From assembly GCF_003094615.1 (NCBI RefSeq), contig NZ_QDKO01000043.1, forward strand, positions 126,358 through 190,357: 64,000 nt of DNA, read 5' to 3'. Positions 17,697 through 27,901 of the stretch are shown piece by piece. The notes beneath the pieces were generated by a model. The model was not told the DNA's origin, made no database searches, and saw only the letters and a list, made by a program, of their open reading frames with translations. The DNA comes from Caulobacter radicis (GTDB lineage: Bacteria; Pseudomonadota; Alphaproteobacteria; Caulobacterales; Caulobacteraceae). A program made the translations under genes and the position numbers. Numbering within the stretch: position 1 is the stretch's first letter; each line of letters starts with the position of its first letter.

Positions 17697-18257
17697 ATGA
17701 GCGCCAAGCCCCGCATCGAACGCGCCGCCCTCGAGGTCTTCGCCGCCCACGGCGTCGACGGCGCCACGACCAAGCTGATCGCCGCCCGCGCCGAGGTCTC
17801 GGAGGGCGCGATCTATCGCCACTGGAAGAGCAAGGACGAACTGGCCATCGGCCTGTTCATGGCCGCGCACAAGCGCCTGTCCGACCTGATCGAGACCGAA
17901 GCTGGCGCCGTGCACGGCGTCGCGGCCAAGGCCGCCGCCCTGGTCAAGGCCTACTGCACGGCCGCCGACGAGGACTGGACCCTGTTCTCGTTTCACCTGC
18001 TGCAACTGCATCATTTCCTGCCCTACTATCAGGATGACGGCCGCGATCCGGTCACCCTGGTCGAGACCATCATCAAGTACGCCATGATGAAGATGGAGCT
18101 GCCGCCGGGGGACCCCCGCGTCGTGGCCGCCATGGCCATCGGCGTCATCACCCAGACCGCCCAGAACAAGGCCTATGGCCGCCTGGGCGACGACGCCCTT
18201 TCGGCCCATGCTCCGCTGATGACCGCGGCCGTGCTGGCCGTGCTCAAGGCCCGCTGA
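17697..18257 (+). CDS. TetR/AcrR family transcriptional regulator
   Basis: A 186-residue regulator. The N-terminal helix-turn-helix is clear (ALEVFAAHGVDGATTKLIAARAEVSEGAIYRHWKSKDELAIGLF, about 10-53). The remaining helical domain would bind an unknown ligand. ATG at 17697 begins at the usual position just ahead of the DNA-binding domain. The acyltransferase gene follows after 35 bp, so control of membrane-lipid acylation genes is a reasonable guess. No clear palindromic operator was found in the 97-bp upstream gap. Confidence 0.87.
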   Translation: MSAKPRIERAALEVFAAHGVDGATTKLIAARAEVSEGAIYRHWKSKDELAIGLFMAAHKRLSDLIETEAGAVHGVAAKAAALVKAYCTAADEDWTLFSFHLLQLHHFLPYYQDDGRDPVTLVETIIKYAMMKMELPPGDPRVVAAMAIGVITQTAQNKAYGRLGDDALSAHAPLMTAAVLAVLKAR

Positions 18258-18292
18258 CCCCAAACCGCCCAAGCCCTTCAAAGGACCGAACG

Positions 18293-19075
18293 ATGCGCAG
18301 CGCGCTGTTCAACGCCTACTACTGGGTTCTGTCGATCTTCTACGGCCTGTCGGCCGCCCTCTCGGCCCTGCTCCCAGGCCGCCGTCCGGTGACCTTCGCC
18401 CTGCGGCTCTATTCCAAGCGCATGCTGTGGGCCCTGCGCACCTTCGCGGGCGTCAAGGTCGAGCTGAAGGGTCAGGAGAACCTGCCCAAGGGCGCCTTCA
18501 TCATCGCCGCCAAGCACCACAGCTGGGGCGACGGCTTCGTGATGTTCGCCAATGTCGACAACCTGTCCTTCGTCACTGGCGACCACCTGGAGAAGTTCCC
18601 ACTGCTGGGCAACATCCTCAAGAAGTTCGGCGCCATCGTCGTCGACAGCTGCGGCGGCCCCGAGGCCCGCGCCGCTTTGTCCAAGAGCGCCGCCCAGGTC
18701 GCCGCCGAGGGGCGTCGCATCCTGATCTATCCAGAAGGCCATCTGGCCGCCCCGGGCGAGCGCTTTCGCTACCGCACCGGCGTCTATCACATGAGCCAGG
18801 ACTTCGGCCTGCCGGTGGTGCCCGTGGCCACCAACCTCGGCTGCTTCTGGAAGCAGCAGGACGCGAAGAAGACCCCGGGCCAGGCGACAGTCGAGTTCCT
18901 GCCCGCCCTGCCCCAGGGCCTGCAGAAGGCCGAGTTCATGAAGCTGCTCGAAAACACCGTCGAGAACCGCACCAACGAACTGATCGCGGAGGCCACCGGC
19001 CAGCCGGTCAAGGCGTCGGTGCTGGTCGATCCGCCGAAGAAGAAGCCGGCCGAAGCCGAGCCGCTTTCGGCATAA
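18293..19075 (+). CDS. 1-acyl-sn-glycerol-3-phosphate acyltransferase (PlsC family)
   Basis: A 260-residue membrane-associated acyltransferase. The catalytic H(X)4D box is KHHSWGDGF (about residues 79-87), the substrate motif is IYPEGHLAAPGERFRYRTG (about 144-162) and an N-terminal hydrophobic segment (YYWVLSIFYGLSAALSALL) precedes them. It would acylate a lysophospholipid, most likely lysophosphatidate. A basic/acidic low-complexity tail (PPKKKPAEAEPLSA) ends the protein. The spacing to the following membrane-protein gene is 4 bp. Confidence 0.87.
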   Translation: MRSALFNAYYWVLSIFYGLSAALSALLPGRRPVTFALRLYSKRMLWALRTFAGVKVELKGQENLPKGAFIIAAKHHSWGDGFVMFANVDNLSFVTGDHLEKFPLLGNILKKFGAIVVDSCGGPEARAALSKSAAQVAAEGRRILIYPEGHLAAPGERFRYRTGVYHMSQDFGLPVVPVATNLGCFWKQQDAKKTPGQATVEFLPALPQGLQKAEFMKLLENTVENRTNELIAEATGQPVKASVLVDPPKKKPAEAEPLSA

Positions 19076-19079
19076 CGCC

Positions 19080-19379
19080 ATGCGCTTCGCCGTCCTCATG
19101 GTCCTGACCTATGCGACGGCGCTGGCTTCGGCGGCCTTCCATCTGGCCGCCACGCACGGGCCATCGCCCCGCGACATCTGGAGCGAAGGCGACCCGCTCT
19201 TCCTGGCGTTGTCGCACGCCGCGCGCCTGGCCTGGCTGCTGTCCATGACGGCGACGGCCTTCATGCTGAAGGGACGGGCGCTGTGGGCCGCGCCCAGCGC
19301 CCTGCCCGCCCTGCTGCCATGGGCCGGTTTCGCCGCGCTGGTGCTCGCCTGCTCGACAGGGTCCTCAGGCTGCTTCTAG
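19080..19379 (+). CDS. Small hypothetical membrane protein (99 aa)
   Basis: Three hydrophobic stretches (about 1-22, 38-62, 68-90) suggest an integral membrane protein. The start is 4 bp after the acyltransferase stop and the CDP-alcohol transferase starts 10 bp after its end, so it is part of a phospholipid operon. No family is recognised. The C-terminus has two cysteines (ACSTGSSGC). Confidence 0.65.
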   Translation: MRFAVLMVLTYATALASAAFHLAATHGPSPRDIWSEGDPLFLALSHAARLAWLLSMTATAFMLKGRALWAAPSALPALLPWAGFAALVLACSTGSSGCF

Positions 19380-19389
19380 GGAGACGGAC

Positions 19390-19932
19390 GTGCTGCCCAA
19401 CCTGCTGACCGCGCTCAGGATCCTGATCTTGCCCTTCATGGCCTGGGCCGTGCTGGCCGATGCCGGCTGGGCCGCGCTGGCGCTGTTCCTCGGCGCGGGG
19501 CTGACCGACGTCCTAGACGGCTGGATCGCCCGGCGCCTTGGCCTGACCTCCAGCTTCGGGGCGATGTTCGACCTGCTGGCCGACCGTCTGCTGACCCTGG
19601 TCAGCCTCGGCGCCCTGATGGCGGCCGGAGCATTTCCTGGCGCCTGGATCGCCGTTCCGCTGGTGCTGATCGCCAGGAACTTCGTCGTCGCCGGATTGCA
19701 GCAGGCGCTGCCCGGGCGGGACTTCAACTACCCGCCGATCGAACACCCGAAGATCGCCCTGAACTTTCTGGGCGTTGGCCTGCTGCTCGCGCCGGTCGGC
19801 GCGCAGTCAGTCGGGCTATGGATGCTGGCGGCCAGCGCCGCGCTGTCGGTCGTGACGACGACGCTCTATGCGCGCCGGGCGGCGCCCAGCTTCCAGGTCA
19901 ATCCAACGCCTCCGGCGCGGGCTGGATCGTGA
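19390..19932 (+). CDS. CDP-alcohol phosphatidyltransferase family protein
   Basis: A 180-residue integral membrane enzyme with the complete family signature D(X)2DG(X)2AR(X)8G(X)3D(X)3D, read as DVLDGWIAR...GAMFDLLAD (about residues 40-65). It would transfer a phosphatidyl group from CDP-diacylglycerol to an alcohol; glycerol-3-phosphate (PgsA-like) is possible but unproven. GTG start at 19390 with AGGGAGA upstream. Its last 35 bp overlap the end of the convergent sufA-like gene. Confidence 0.85.
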   Translation: MLPNLLTALRILILPFMAWAVLADAGWAALALFLGAGLTDVLDGWIARRLGLTSSFGAMFDLLADRLLTLVSLGALMAAGAFPGAWIAVPLVLIARNFVVAGLQQALPGRDFNYPPIEHPKIALNFLGVGLLLAPVGAQSVGLWMLAASAALSVVTTTLYARRAAPSFQVNPTPPARAGS

Positions 19933-20290
19933 CGCTCTCGCCGCAGCCGCAGGCGTCGGTCTCGTTCGGGTTATGGAACACGAACTTCGACGACAGCTTG
20001 CTGATCTCGTAGTCGATCTGCGTGCCGATCAGGAACAGCACGGCCTTGGGCTCGATCAGGATGGTGACGCCCTTGTCCTCGACGACCTCGTCGATGGGGC
20101 CCTTCTCCTTGGCGTATTCGAAGACGTATTCCTGGCCCGCGCAGCCGCCGTTCTTCACGCCCACGCGCAGGCCCGCATAGGGCTGATCGGCGCGATCCAT
20201 GATTTCCTTCACGCGCGCGGCCGCCGCGTCGGTCAGGGTGACGACCTTGGGGCGCGGGCGACGCGGACGGGGGCTGACGGCGGCTTCCAT
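19898..20290 (-). CDS. sufA: A-type Fe-S carrier protein (HesB/IscA/SufA family)
   Basis: A 130-residue iron-sulfur carrier. The three conserved cysteines are present: one in KNGGCAGQEYVF and two in DACGCGES near the C-terminus. A Pro/Arg-rich N-terminal extension (EAAVSPRPRRPRPK) precedes the domain. ATG at 20290 was chosen; longer frames enter the upstream gene. It is the last gene of the suf operon, 14 bp after the sufT-like gene, and overlaps the end of the convergent CDP-alcohol transferase gene. Confidence 0.9.
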   Translation of the reverse strand: MEAAVSPRPRRPRPKVVTLTDAAAARVKEIMDRADQPYAGLRVGVKNGGCAGQEYVFEYAKEKGPIDEVVEDKGVTILIEPKAVLFLIGTQIDYEISKLSSKFVFHNPNETDACGCGESVTIQPAPEALD

Positions 20291-20304
20291 GGCGGGCTCC
20301 TGCC

Positions 20305-20655
20305 TTAGAACATGTTCAGCTGCAGCTTGGCCTCGTCGCTCATGCGCGAAGAGTCCCACGGCGGATCGAAGGTCAGGTCGACATTGCACGACCGGATGCC
20401 CTCGATCTCCATGACGGCGTCCTTGACCCAGCCGGGCATGTCGCCGGCCACCGGGCAGCCAGGCGCGGTCAGGGTCATGTCGATGGCCACGTCCTTGTCG
20501 TCGCTGACGTCGACCTTGTAGATCAAGCCGAGCTCGTAGATGTCGACCGGGATTTCCGGGTCGTACACCGTCTTCAGCTTCTCGATCAGCTGGTCGGTCA
20601 GGCGGTTCAGCTCGTCCTGGGACAGGGCCGTCGCGGCGGGGGCTTGGTCGGTCAT
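20305..20655 (-). CDS. sufT: SUF-associated MIP18/DUF59 family protein (SufT-like)
   Basis: A 116-residue protein with the DUF59 core VYDPEIPVDIYELGLIYKVDV, then TLTAPGCPVAGDMPGWV, whose conserved Cys follows TAPG, and a C-terminal DLTFDPPWDSSRMSDEAKLQL. SufT-type proteins help Fe-S cluster maturation or delivery. It lies 4 bp downstream of sufS and 14 bp upstream of sufA in the same operon. Confidence 0.88.
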   Translation of the reverse strand: MTDQAPAATALSQDELNRLTDQLIEKLKTVYDPEIPVDIYELGLIYKVDVSDDKDVAIDMTLTAPGCPVAGDMPGWVKDAVMEIEGIRSCNVDLTFDPPWDSSRMSDEAKLQLNMF

Positions 20656-20659
20656 CGGC

Positions 20660-21880
20660 TCAACTGAAGAAGCTACGGGCCTTGTCCAGCGCGTCCACGA
20701 ACGCGTCGGCCTCGGCAGGCGTATTATATAGGGCGAAGGAAGCCCGGGCGCTCGACGTCACCCCGAACCTTTTCATCAACGGCTCGGCGCAATGCGTGCC
20801 GGCGCGCACGGCCACGCCGTAGCGATCCAGCACCTGGGCCACGTCGTGGGCGTGGGCGCCCTCGACGACGAAGCTCATCACCGCGCCCTTGCCCGGGGCC
20901 GTGCCCAGGATCCGCACGCCGTTGACGCCTTCCAGGCGCTGGGCGACCCGCTCGTACAGCGCGTGCTCGTGGGCCAGGGCCGCGTCGCGGTCGATGGTGT
21001 TCAGCCATTCGATGGCCGCCCCCAGGCCGACGGCCTCCAGGATCGCCGGCGTGCCGGCCTCGAAGCGGTGCGGCGGGTCGGCGTAGGTGATCTTGTCCAG
21101 AGAGACCGAACCGATCATCTCGCCGCCGCCCTGGTAGGGCGGCAGGGCCGCCAGGCGCTCGGCCTTGCCGTACAGCACGCCGATGCCGGTGGGGCCGTAG
21201 AGCTTGTGGCCGCTGAAGACGTAGAAATCGACGTCCAGCGCTTTGACGTCGACCTTGGTGTGGACGACGCCCTGGCAGCCGTCGAGCAGCACCGGCGCGC
21301 CAGCCGCATGGGCCAGGCGCACGATCTCCGCCACATCGTTGACCGTGCCCAGCACGTTCGACATGTGGGTGACGGCGACCATTTTGGTCTTTTCCGACAA
21401 CAGGCCCGCATAGGCCTCCATGTCGAGACGGCCGTCGTCGAGCACCGGAATGAACTTCAGCACGACGCCGTAGCGCTCGCGCAGGAAGTGCCAGGGCACG
21501 ATGTTGGCGTGGTGCTCCATCTCGCTGAGCACGATCTCGTCGCCGGCCTTCAAGCTGCGCCCGAAGGTGTCGGCCACCAGGTTCACCGCCTCGGTGGCGC
21601 TCTTGGTGTAGACGATTTCGCCCACGTCGGCGTTGATGAAGCGCGCGATGGTTTCCCGCGCCTTTTCATAGAGTTCCGTCGTTTCGTTGGCCAGCGTGTG
21701 CAGGCCGCGATGGACGTTGGCGTAGGACGTGCGGGCCAGGCCCGTCATGGCGTCCAGCACCACGTCAGGCTTCTGGGCGCTGGCGGCGCTGTCCAGATAG
21801 ATCAGCGGCTTGCCGTGCACGGTGCGCGACAGGATCGGGAACTGGGCGCGGATGGCGTCGAGGTCGAAGGTCACGCTCAT
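20660..21880 (-). CDS. sufS: Cysteine desulfurase SufS
   Basis: Pyridoxal-phosphate enzyme of 406 residues taking sulfur from cysteine for Fe-S assembly. It has the class II desulfurase pattern: YLDSAASAQKP at the N-terminus, the PLP-binding Lys in VFSGHKLYGPTGIGVLYG (about 226), and the catalytic Cys in AVRAGTHCAEPLMKRFG (about 365). Its ATG overlaps the sufD stop (ATGA). A SufE-type partner gene is not seen nearby. Confidence 0.93.
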   Translation of the reverse strand: MSVTFDLDAIRAQFPILSRTVHGKPLIYLDSAASAQKPDVVLDAMTGLARTSYANVHRGLHTLANETTELYEKARETIARFINADVGEIVYTKSATEAVNLVADTFGRSLKAGDEIVLSEMEHHANIVPWHFLRERYGVVLKFIPVLDDGRLDMEAYAGLLSEKTKMVAVTHMSNVLGTVNDVAEIVRLAHAAGAPVLLDGCQGVVHTKVDVKALDVDFYVFSGHKLYGPTGIGVLYGKAERLAALPPYQGGGEMIGSVSLDKITYADPPHRFEAGTPAILEAVGLGAAIEWLNTIDRDAALAHEHALYERVAQRLEGVNGVRILGTAPGKGAVMSFVVEGAHAHDVAQVLDRYGVAVRAGTHCAEPLMKRFGVTSSARASFALYNTPAEADAFVDALDKARSFFS

Positions 21881-23028
21881 TCTTCACGCCCCAGCTGCTT
21901 GGCCACCCAGGCCTCGGCGATCTGGCGGGCGCCGTCGTGCTCGATGCGCTCGACCACCTCGCCGACGAAGGCCTGCGTCAGCATGGCGCGGGCCTCCAGC
22001 TCGGGAATGCCGCGCTGGCGGGCGTAGAACACCGCTTCCTCGTCCAGGGCGCCGATCGTGTTGCCGTGGGCGCACGAGACGTCGTCGGCGAAGATCAGCA
22101 GTTCCGGCTTGGCGTCGACCTCGGCCTTGTCCGACAGGATAAGGGCGTGGTGGCCCATGCGCGCGTCGGTCTGGTCGGCGCCTTCGGCGACGATGATACG
22201 GCCCTGAAACACGCCGCGAGCCTGGTCGGCCACCATGCCCTTGGTCAGCTGGCTGGTGACGCCGTCGACGCCGCCGTGGGTGACCACAGTGGTCTGGTCG
22301 GCGTGGCGCTGGGCGTTCAGCAGATAGATCCCGTCCAGGCGCACCTGGGCGTGGGCGCCAGGATGCGCCACATGGGTCTCGATCCGCTGGCGACGCGCGC
22401 CGCTGGTCAGGACGGTCTGGTTGAAGGTCGCGCCGGCGGCGATCTTGACGACCGCCGTCGTCACGGCGACGGCCTCGGCCGCGTCGTCGGCCAGGACGAT
22501 GCGCTCCAGCTTGGCGCCCTCTTCGAGGAAGATCTCGATCAGGGTGTTGGCCAGGTAGCGATCGCCGCGGCCTTCATGGCTTTCGAGCAGCACGGCCGAC
22601 ACGCCGGCCTTCACCACGACGCCGAGACGAGCATGGTGGGAGGTGCCGTCGGTCGCGGACACGAAGCGAATGCTCGCCGCGTCGTCGCCGTTGAACTGGA
22701 TGATCGAGGCCCGCGGCTCGATCGCGTTGTCGGCGGCGATCGCCGCCATCGGAAGGCTGGCCCGGTCGTAGGGATTGTCCGGCGCGTCGTGCTCGAAGAA
22801 CTCGACGGTCTTGGTGTCTTCGCCCGGCCACCAGTTCTGGCGCCCGTTGGCGATGATCAGTTCGGCGTCAGCCTGCCCCGCGAACGGGCCGGCGGACTTG
22901 ATCACGTCAAAGAACACCGGCGAGACCGGCGGCACGATGCGGATCAGGCCGCGCAGGTCGGTCCAGCGCCAGTCTTCGTGACGGCGCGACGGCAGGTCGC
23001 TGCCTTCCAGGACGGAGGAAAGGCTCAC
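21877..23028 (-). CDS. sufD: Fe-S assembly scaffold protein SufD
   Basis: A 383-residue SufD, partner of SufB and SufC in the SufBCD scaffold complex. The beta-helix core is recognisable, with ANTLIEIFLEEGAKLERIVLADDAAEAVAV and, near the end, the signature SCAHGNTIGALDEEAVFYARQRGIPELEARAMLTQAFVGEVVERI. It overlaps sufC at its start (ATGA) and sufS at its end, so translation of the three is coupled. Confidence 0.92.
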   Translation of the reverse strand: MSLSSVLEGSDLPSRRHEDWRWTDLRGLIRIVPPVSPVFFDVIKSAGPFAGQADAELIIANGRQNWWPGEDTKTVEFFEHDAPDNPYDRASLPMAAIAADNAIEPRASIIQFNGDDAASIRFVSATDGTSHHARLGVVVKAGVSAVLLESHEGRGDRYLANTLIEIFLEEGAKLERIVLADDAAEAVAVTTAVVKIAAGATFNQTVLTSGARRQRIETHVAHPGAHAQVRLDGIYLLNAQRHADQTTVVTHGGVDGVTSQLTKGMVADQARGVFQGRIIVAEGADQTDARMGHHALILSDKAEVDAKPELLIFADDVSCAHGNTIGALDEEAVFYARQRGIPELEARAMLTQAFVGEVVERIEHDGARQIAEAWVAKQLGREE

Positions 23029-23774
23029 GCGGCGGCCCCGACGTACTTGTCGTAGCCCTCGGCTTCCAGCTGCAGGGCCAGCTCCGGGCCGCCCGAGGCG
23101 ACGATGCGGCCGGCGGCCAACACGTGCACGCGGTCGGGTTTGATGTAGTCGAGCAGACGCTGGTAGTGGGTGATCACCAGCATGCCGCGCTCAGGCGAGC
23201 GCAGGGCGTTGACGCCTTCCGACACGATCTTCAGCGCGTCGATGTCCAGGCCCGAGTCCGTCTCGTCGAGGATCAGGAACTTCGGCGACAGCATCGCCAT
23301 CTGGAAGATTTCCATCCGCTTCTTCTCGCCGCCCGAGAAGCCGACGTTCAGGCCGCGCTTGAGCATCTCGAAGTCGATCTTCAGCGAGGCGGCCTTTTCC
23401 TTGGCCAGCTTCAGGAAGGCCGGGGCCGCGATCTCGTCCTCGCCGCGGGCGCGGCGCTGGGCGTTCACGGCGGTGCGGATGAAGGTCAGGGCCGGCACGC
23501 CCGGGATCTCCAGCGGATACTGGAACGACAGGAACACGCCCTTGGCGGCCCGTTCGTTGGGCTCCAGCTCCAAGAGATCCTCGCCGTTGAGGCTGGCCGA
23601 GCCTTCGGTCACTTCATAGCCGCCGCGGCCCGACAGCACGTAGGACAGCGTCGACTTGCCGGCGCCGTTCGGACCCATGATGGCGTGCACCTCGCCGGCC
23701 GGCACCTCGAGCGTGACGCCCTTCAGGATCGGCTTGTCTTCGACGCGGGCGTGGAGGTTGTTGATCGAAAGCAT
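23025..23774 (-). CDS. sufC: Fe-S assembly ATPase SufC
   Basis: A 249-residue ABC-type ATPase without a membrane domain. Walker A is GPNGAGKSTLSY (about 35), the signature region reads GFSGGEKKRMEIFQMAML (about 153) and Walker B is PKFLILDETDSGLD (about 175), followed by the SufC-typical ITHYQRLLDYIKPDRVHVL. It drives conformational change of the SufBCD complex. The ATG directly abuts the sufB stop. Confidence 0.95.
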   Translation of the reverse strand: MLSINNLHARVEDKPILKGVTLEVPAGEVHAIMGPNGAGKSTLSYVLSGRGGYEVTEGSASLNGEDLLELEPNERAAKGVFLSFQYPLEIPGVPALTFIRTAVNAQRRARGEDEIAAPAFLKLAKEKAASLKIDFEMLKRGLNVGFSGGEKKRMEIFQMAMLSPKFLILDETDSGLDIDALKIVSEGVNALRSPERGMLVITHYQRLLDYIKPDRVHVLAAGRIVASGGPELALQLEAEGYDKYVGAAA

Positions 23775-25243
<1,469 letters not shown>

Positions 25244-25244
<1 letters not shown>

Positions 25245-26392
25245 CAAGCCACCTCCCGGCGCCGTGCGCCGATACGCTTCCAGGCGGCGAGCCAGGCGTC
25301 GCCGCACACAATCCAATCCTGTTCCGTGCTCGCCCAGCCGCCGCTGACGCGCAGCGCATAGGGGGCGAGATCGGTACGGCCCATGGCCTCGACCACGCGA
25401 CTGGCCTTGACCTTGCCCGACGAGCAGGCGCTGCCGGCGCTGACCATCACCCCGGCGAGATCCAGGTTCATCACCTGGACCTGCGAGGCGAAGCCGTCGG
25501 CGGCCAAACAAAGAGTTTGGGGCAGGCGCCCAAGGCCGCTTTGTGGGCCCTCCCCGAGCACCACGCCGCCAGCGTCCTTGACCCGCTGGGCCAAGGCGTC
25601 GCGCCAAATGCCCTGATCGGCCGCCTGGGGCAAGTCCCGCAGGGCGGCGACGGCGGCCGCGCCGAAACCGGAAATACCGGCGACGTTCTCGGTGCCGGCA
25701 CGGCGGCCACGCTCCTGGCCGCCGCCATGCTGCCTGCGCACCACATTGGCCCGCGTGCCGGCGACCAGCGCGCCGACGCCCTGCGGGCCGCCGATCTTGT
25801 GCGCCGACAGCGCCAGGGTGTCTGCGCCCAGGGCGGAGAAGTCGATGGCGATCTTGCCGGCCGCCTGCACGGCGTCGACATGCAGCAGGCCGTCGGACGC
25901 GCGCACGATCGCAGAGGCTTCGGCGACCGGCTGGATGACGCCCGTCTCGTTGTTGGCCAGCATCAGGCAGACCAGCGCCCGCCCCTCGCCCGCCAGCAGC
26001 TGCGGAAGCTTTGAAAGGTCGGCAACGCCGTGCTCGTCGACCGGCAGCACCTCGACCGCGACGCCGCTGGCGGCGGCGGTCTCGACCACGGCGTCGTGCT
26101 CGATTGCGCTGACGACGAGACGCTTCACGCCCGAGGCGACCGCGCTTTCGATGGCCAGGGCGTTGGCTTCGGTGCCGCCGCTGACGAAGGTGACCGAGCC
26201 GGCGACCACGCCGACCAGTTCGCCCACCTGCTTGCGGGCGGTCTCGACGACGTCGCGGGCGGCGCGGCCGGAGGCATGCACCGAGCTGGGATTTCCGGCC
26301 AGGTCGAAGGCGCGCAGCACCGCCTCACGCGCCTCGGGGCGGATCGGGGCGGTCGCGTTGTAGTCCAGATAGATGGCGGGCTTGCTGGTCAC
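25244..26392 (-). CDS. Cysteine desulfurase, NifS/IscS-like (class I)
   Basis: A second desulfurase of 382 residues in the same operon, of the IscS/NifS type and distinct from SufS. Features: [19 protein letters not shown] at the N-terminus, [11 protein letters not shown], the PLP Lys in [18 protein letters not shown] (about 200), [10 protein letters not shown], and the mobile-loop Cys in [17 protein letters not shown] (about 322). The start is GTG at 26392, sharing GTGA with the stop of iscR. An IscU scaffold is not seen, so it probably supplies sulfur to SufBCD or to tRNA thiolation. Confidence 0.9.
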
Positions 26393-26841
26393 GCCGCGAC
26401 CTTCGCCTCCGGTCGCAGACGACCTTCCAGCACGTCGGCGACGGTCACCGAGGCCAGGTACGAATGGATCTGCCGGCCCATCTCCTCCCAGAGGTCGTGG
26501 GTCAGGCACTTGGCGCCGCCGGCCATGCAGCCCTTGTGGCCGCTCTTGCCTACGCCGCAGCGGGTGGCGCGCAGCGGCTCGTCGACAGCCATGACGATGT
26601 CGGAGATGCGGGTGGCGCGAGCGTCGGCCGCCAGGCGATAGCCGCCGCCCGGGCCACGGGCGCTGACCACCAGGCCCTTGCGGCGCAGGCGGGCGAAAAG
26701 CTGCTCCAGATAGGACAGCGAGATCTGCTGGCGGGCGGCGATCTCGGCCAGCGCCACCGCGCGCCCTTCCGCCTCGTCCTGCTTGCGGGCGAGGTCGGTC
26801 ATGGCCATCACGGCGTAACGTCCCTTCGTGCTCAGGCGCAT
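26389..26841 (-). CDS. iscR: Rrf2 family Fe-S regulator (IscR-like), probable suf operon repressor
   Basis: A 150-residue winged-helix regulator beginning MRLSTKGRYAVMAMTDLA, as in IscR. Recognition region: LAEIAARQQISLSYLEQLFARLRRKGLVVSARGPGGGYRLA. Three cysteines that could bind an Fe-S cluster occur in RCGVGKSGHKGCMAGGAKCLTHDLW; the spacing C-X9-C-X6-C differs from the C-X5-C-X5-C of E. coli IscR. The following LTHDLWEEM matches IscR. As the first gene of the operon it is expected to sense Fe-S status and control its own transcript. Confidence 0.9.
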   Translation of the reverse strand: MRLSTKGRYAVMAMTDLARKQDEAEGRAVALAEIAARQQISLSYLEQLFARLRRKGLVVSARGPGGGYRLAADARATRISDIVMAVDEPLRATRCGVGKSGHKGCMAGGAKCLTHDLWEEMGRQIHSYLASVTVADVLEGRLRPEAKVAA

Positions 26842-26939
26842 CCGCGCTCTCCCTTGCAGATTCCCCGCGCAACCGCATTTGCGTATGCTACAAGCCGCGA
26901 CTTCGCGCCGCGCCCAGCTGGGTCGTAGCGCGCGATGCG

Positions 26940-26968
26940 GATTTAGGAAGACCAAGCGCGGCGGTCAA
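26940..26968 (-). promoter_or_regulatory. Predicted promoter of the iscR-suf operon
   Basis: On the minus strand TTGACC (26968-26963) and TAAATC (26945-26940) are separated by 17 bases. The predicted transcript would start near 26932, about 90 bases before the iscR ATG. An IscR-binding site would be expected to overlap this area, but no clear palindrome is visible. Confidence 0.5.
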
Positions 26969-27035
26969 GTATTCCATGCGCCCTTCGCGGCGAATGGTGC
27001 GGCCCCCGACGCCCCAACTCGTGACGGGGATCTGA

Positions 27036-27689
27036 ATGCCTGACGTTATTTTGACTGGCGCCGCGGGCCGTATCGAAGGTCGCTATTCGCCGGGCAAGAC
27101 CGACAACGCGCCCATCGCGCTGATCCTGCACCCGCACCCCAAGGCCGGCGGCCACATGAACCACCCGGTGTCGGTGCAGCTGTATCACCTGTTCATGAAG
27201 CGCGGTTTCGCGACCCTGCGCTTCAATTTCCGCGGCGTCGGCCGCAGCCAGGGCGAATTCGACAGCGGTATCGGCGAGCTGGCCGACGCGGCCACTGCCC
27301 TGGACTGGCTGCAGGCCAACAACCCCGCCGCCGCCCAGACCTGGGTCGCCGGCTACAGCTTCGGCGCCTATATCGGCATGCAGCTGTTGATGCGTCGTCC
27401 GGAAACCGACGGCTTCATCTCGGTGTCGCCGCCGACCAACATGTACGACTTCAGCTTCCTGGCCCCCTGCCCGGCCTCGGGCCTGATCCTGACCGGCGGC
27501 GCCGACACCGTCGTCCCGCCCGTCGAGGTCGAGCGGGTCGTTTCCAAGCTGCGCACGCAGAAGGGCATCGTCATCGACTACGAAGTCATCGACAAGGCCA
27601 CCCATTTCTGGGCCGAGCACCTGCCCTTCGTCGAGCAGACGGTCGGCGGCTATATCGACAAGCGCCTCGAGGCCAATCCGATCCCGTAG
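27036..27689 (+). CDS. Alpha/beta hydrolase
   Basis: A 217-residue cytoplasmic hydrolase of the short dienelactone hydrolase-like type common next to suf or envelope genes in alphaproteobacteria. The oxyanion region is ILHPHPKAGGHMNHPVS, followed by LRFNFRGVGRSQGEF; the nucleophile elbow is VAGYSFGAYIGMQL (Ser near 111), the acid is in LTGGADTVVPPVEVE and the His in DKATHFWAEHLPF. All triad residues are present. Substrate unknown. It is divergent from iscR. Confidence 0.85.
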   Translation: MPDVILTGAAGRIEGRYSPGKTDNAPIALILHPHPKAGGHMNHPVSVQLYHLFMKRGFATLRFNFRGVGRSQGEFDSGIGELADAATALDWLQANNPAAAQTWVAGYSFGAYIGMQLLMRRPETDGFISVSPPTNMYDFSFLAPCPASGLILTGGADTVVPPVEVERVVSKLRTQKGIVIDYEVIDKATHFWAEHLPFVEQTVGGYIDKRLEANPIP

Positions 27690-27716
27690 GATTCGGAAGG
27701 CTCTGGAATTCAGGAA

Positions 27717-27750
27717 GCCCGCTCTCGGCGACGAGGGCGGGCTTTTTGTT
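27717..27750 (+). terminator. Intrinsic terminator after the hydrolase gene
   Basis: gcccgctctc and gagggcgggc form a stem around a short loop (27717-27742) and are followed by TTTTTGTT. It lies 28 bp after the stop. Confidence 0.85.
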
Positions 27751-27901
27751 ATGCGCCCTAGGCGCAAGGCCTCGGGAAGCAACTGAGGAGGCGCTGACAA
27801 TAAATCCGCCCCAGGAGCTCTGCCCACCTTCGCAACTGCGAGACAGCCCCGCCGCAAAGTTCTAAGACCGCAGGTATCGCTATCAGCGGAGATCGCCGGC
27901 C

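Noticed and set aside
20792-22027. Long plus-strand frame opposite sufS and sufD
   Set aside because: Low-complexity Gly/Ala/Val/His/Gln-rich translation typical of antisense frames in high-GC DNA; the minus-strand suf genes are certain.
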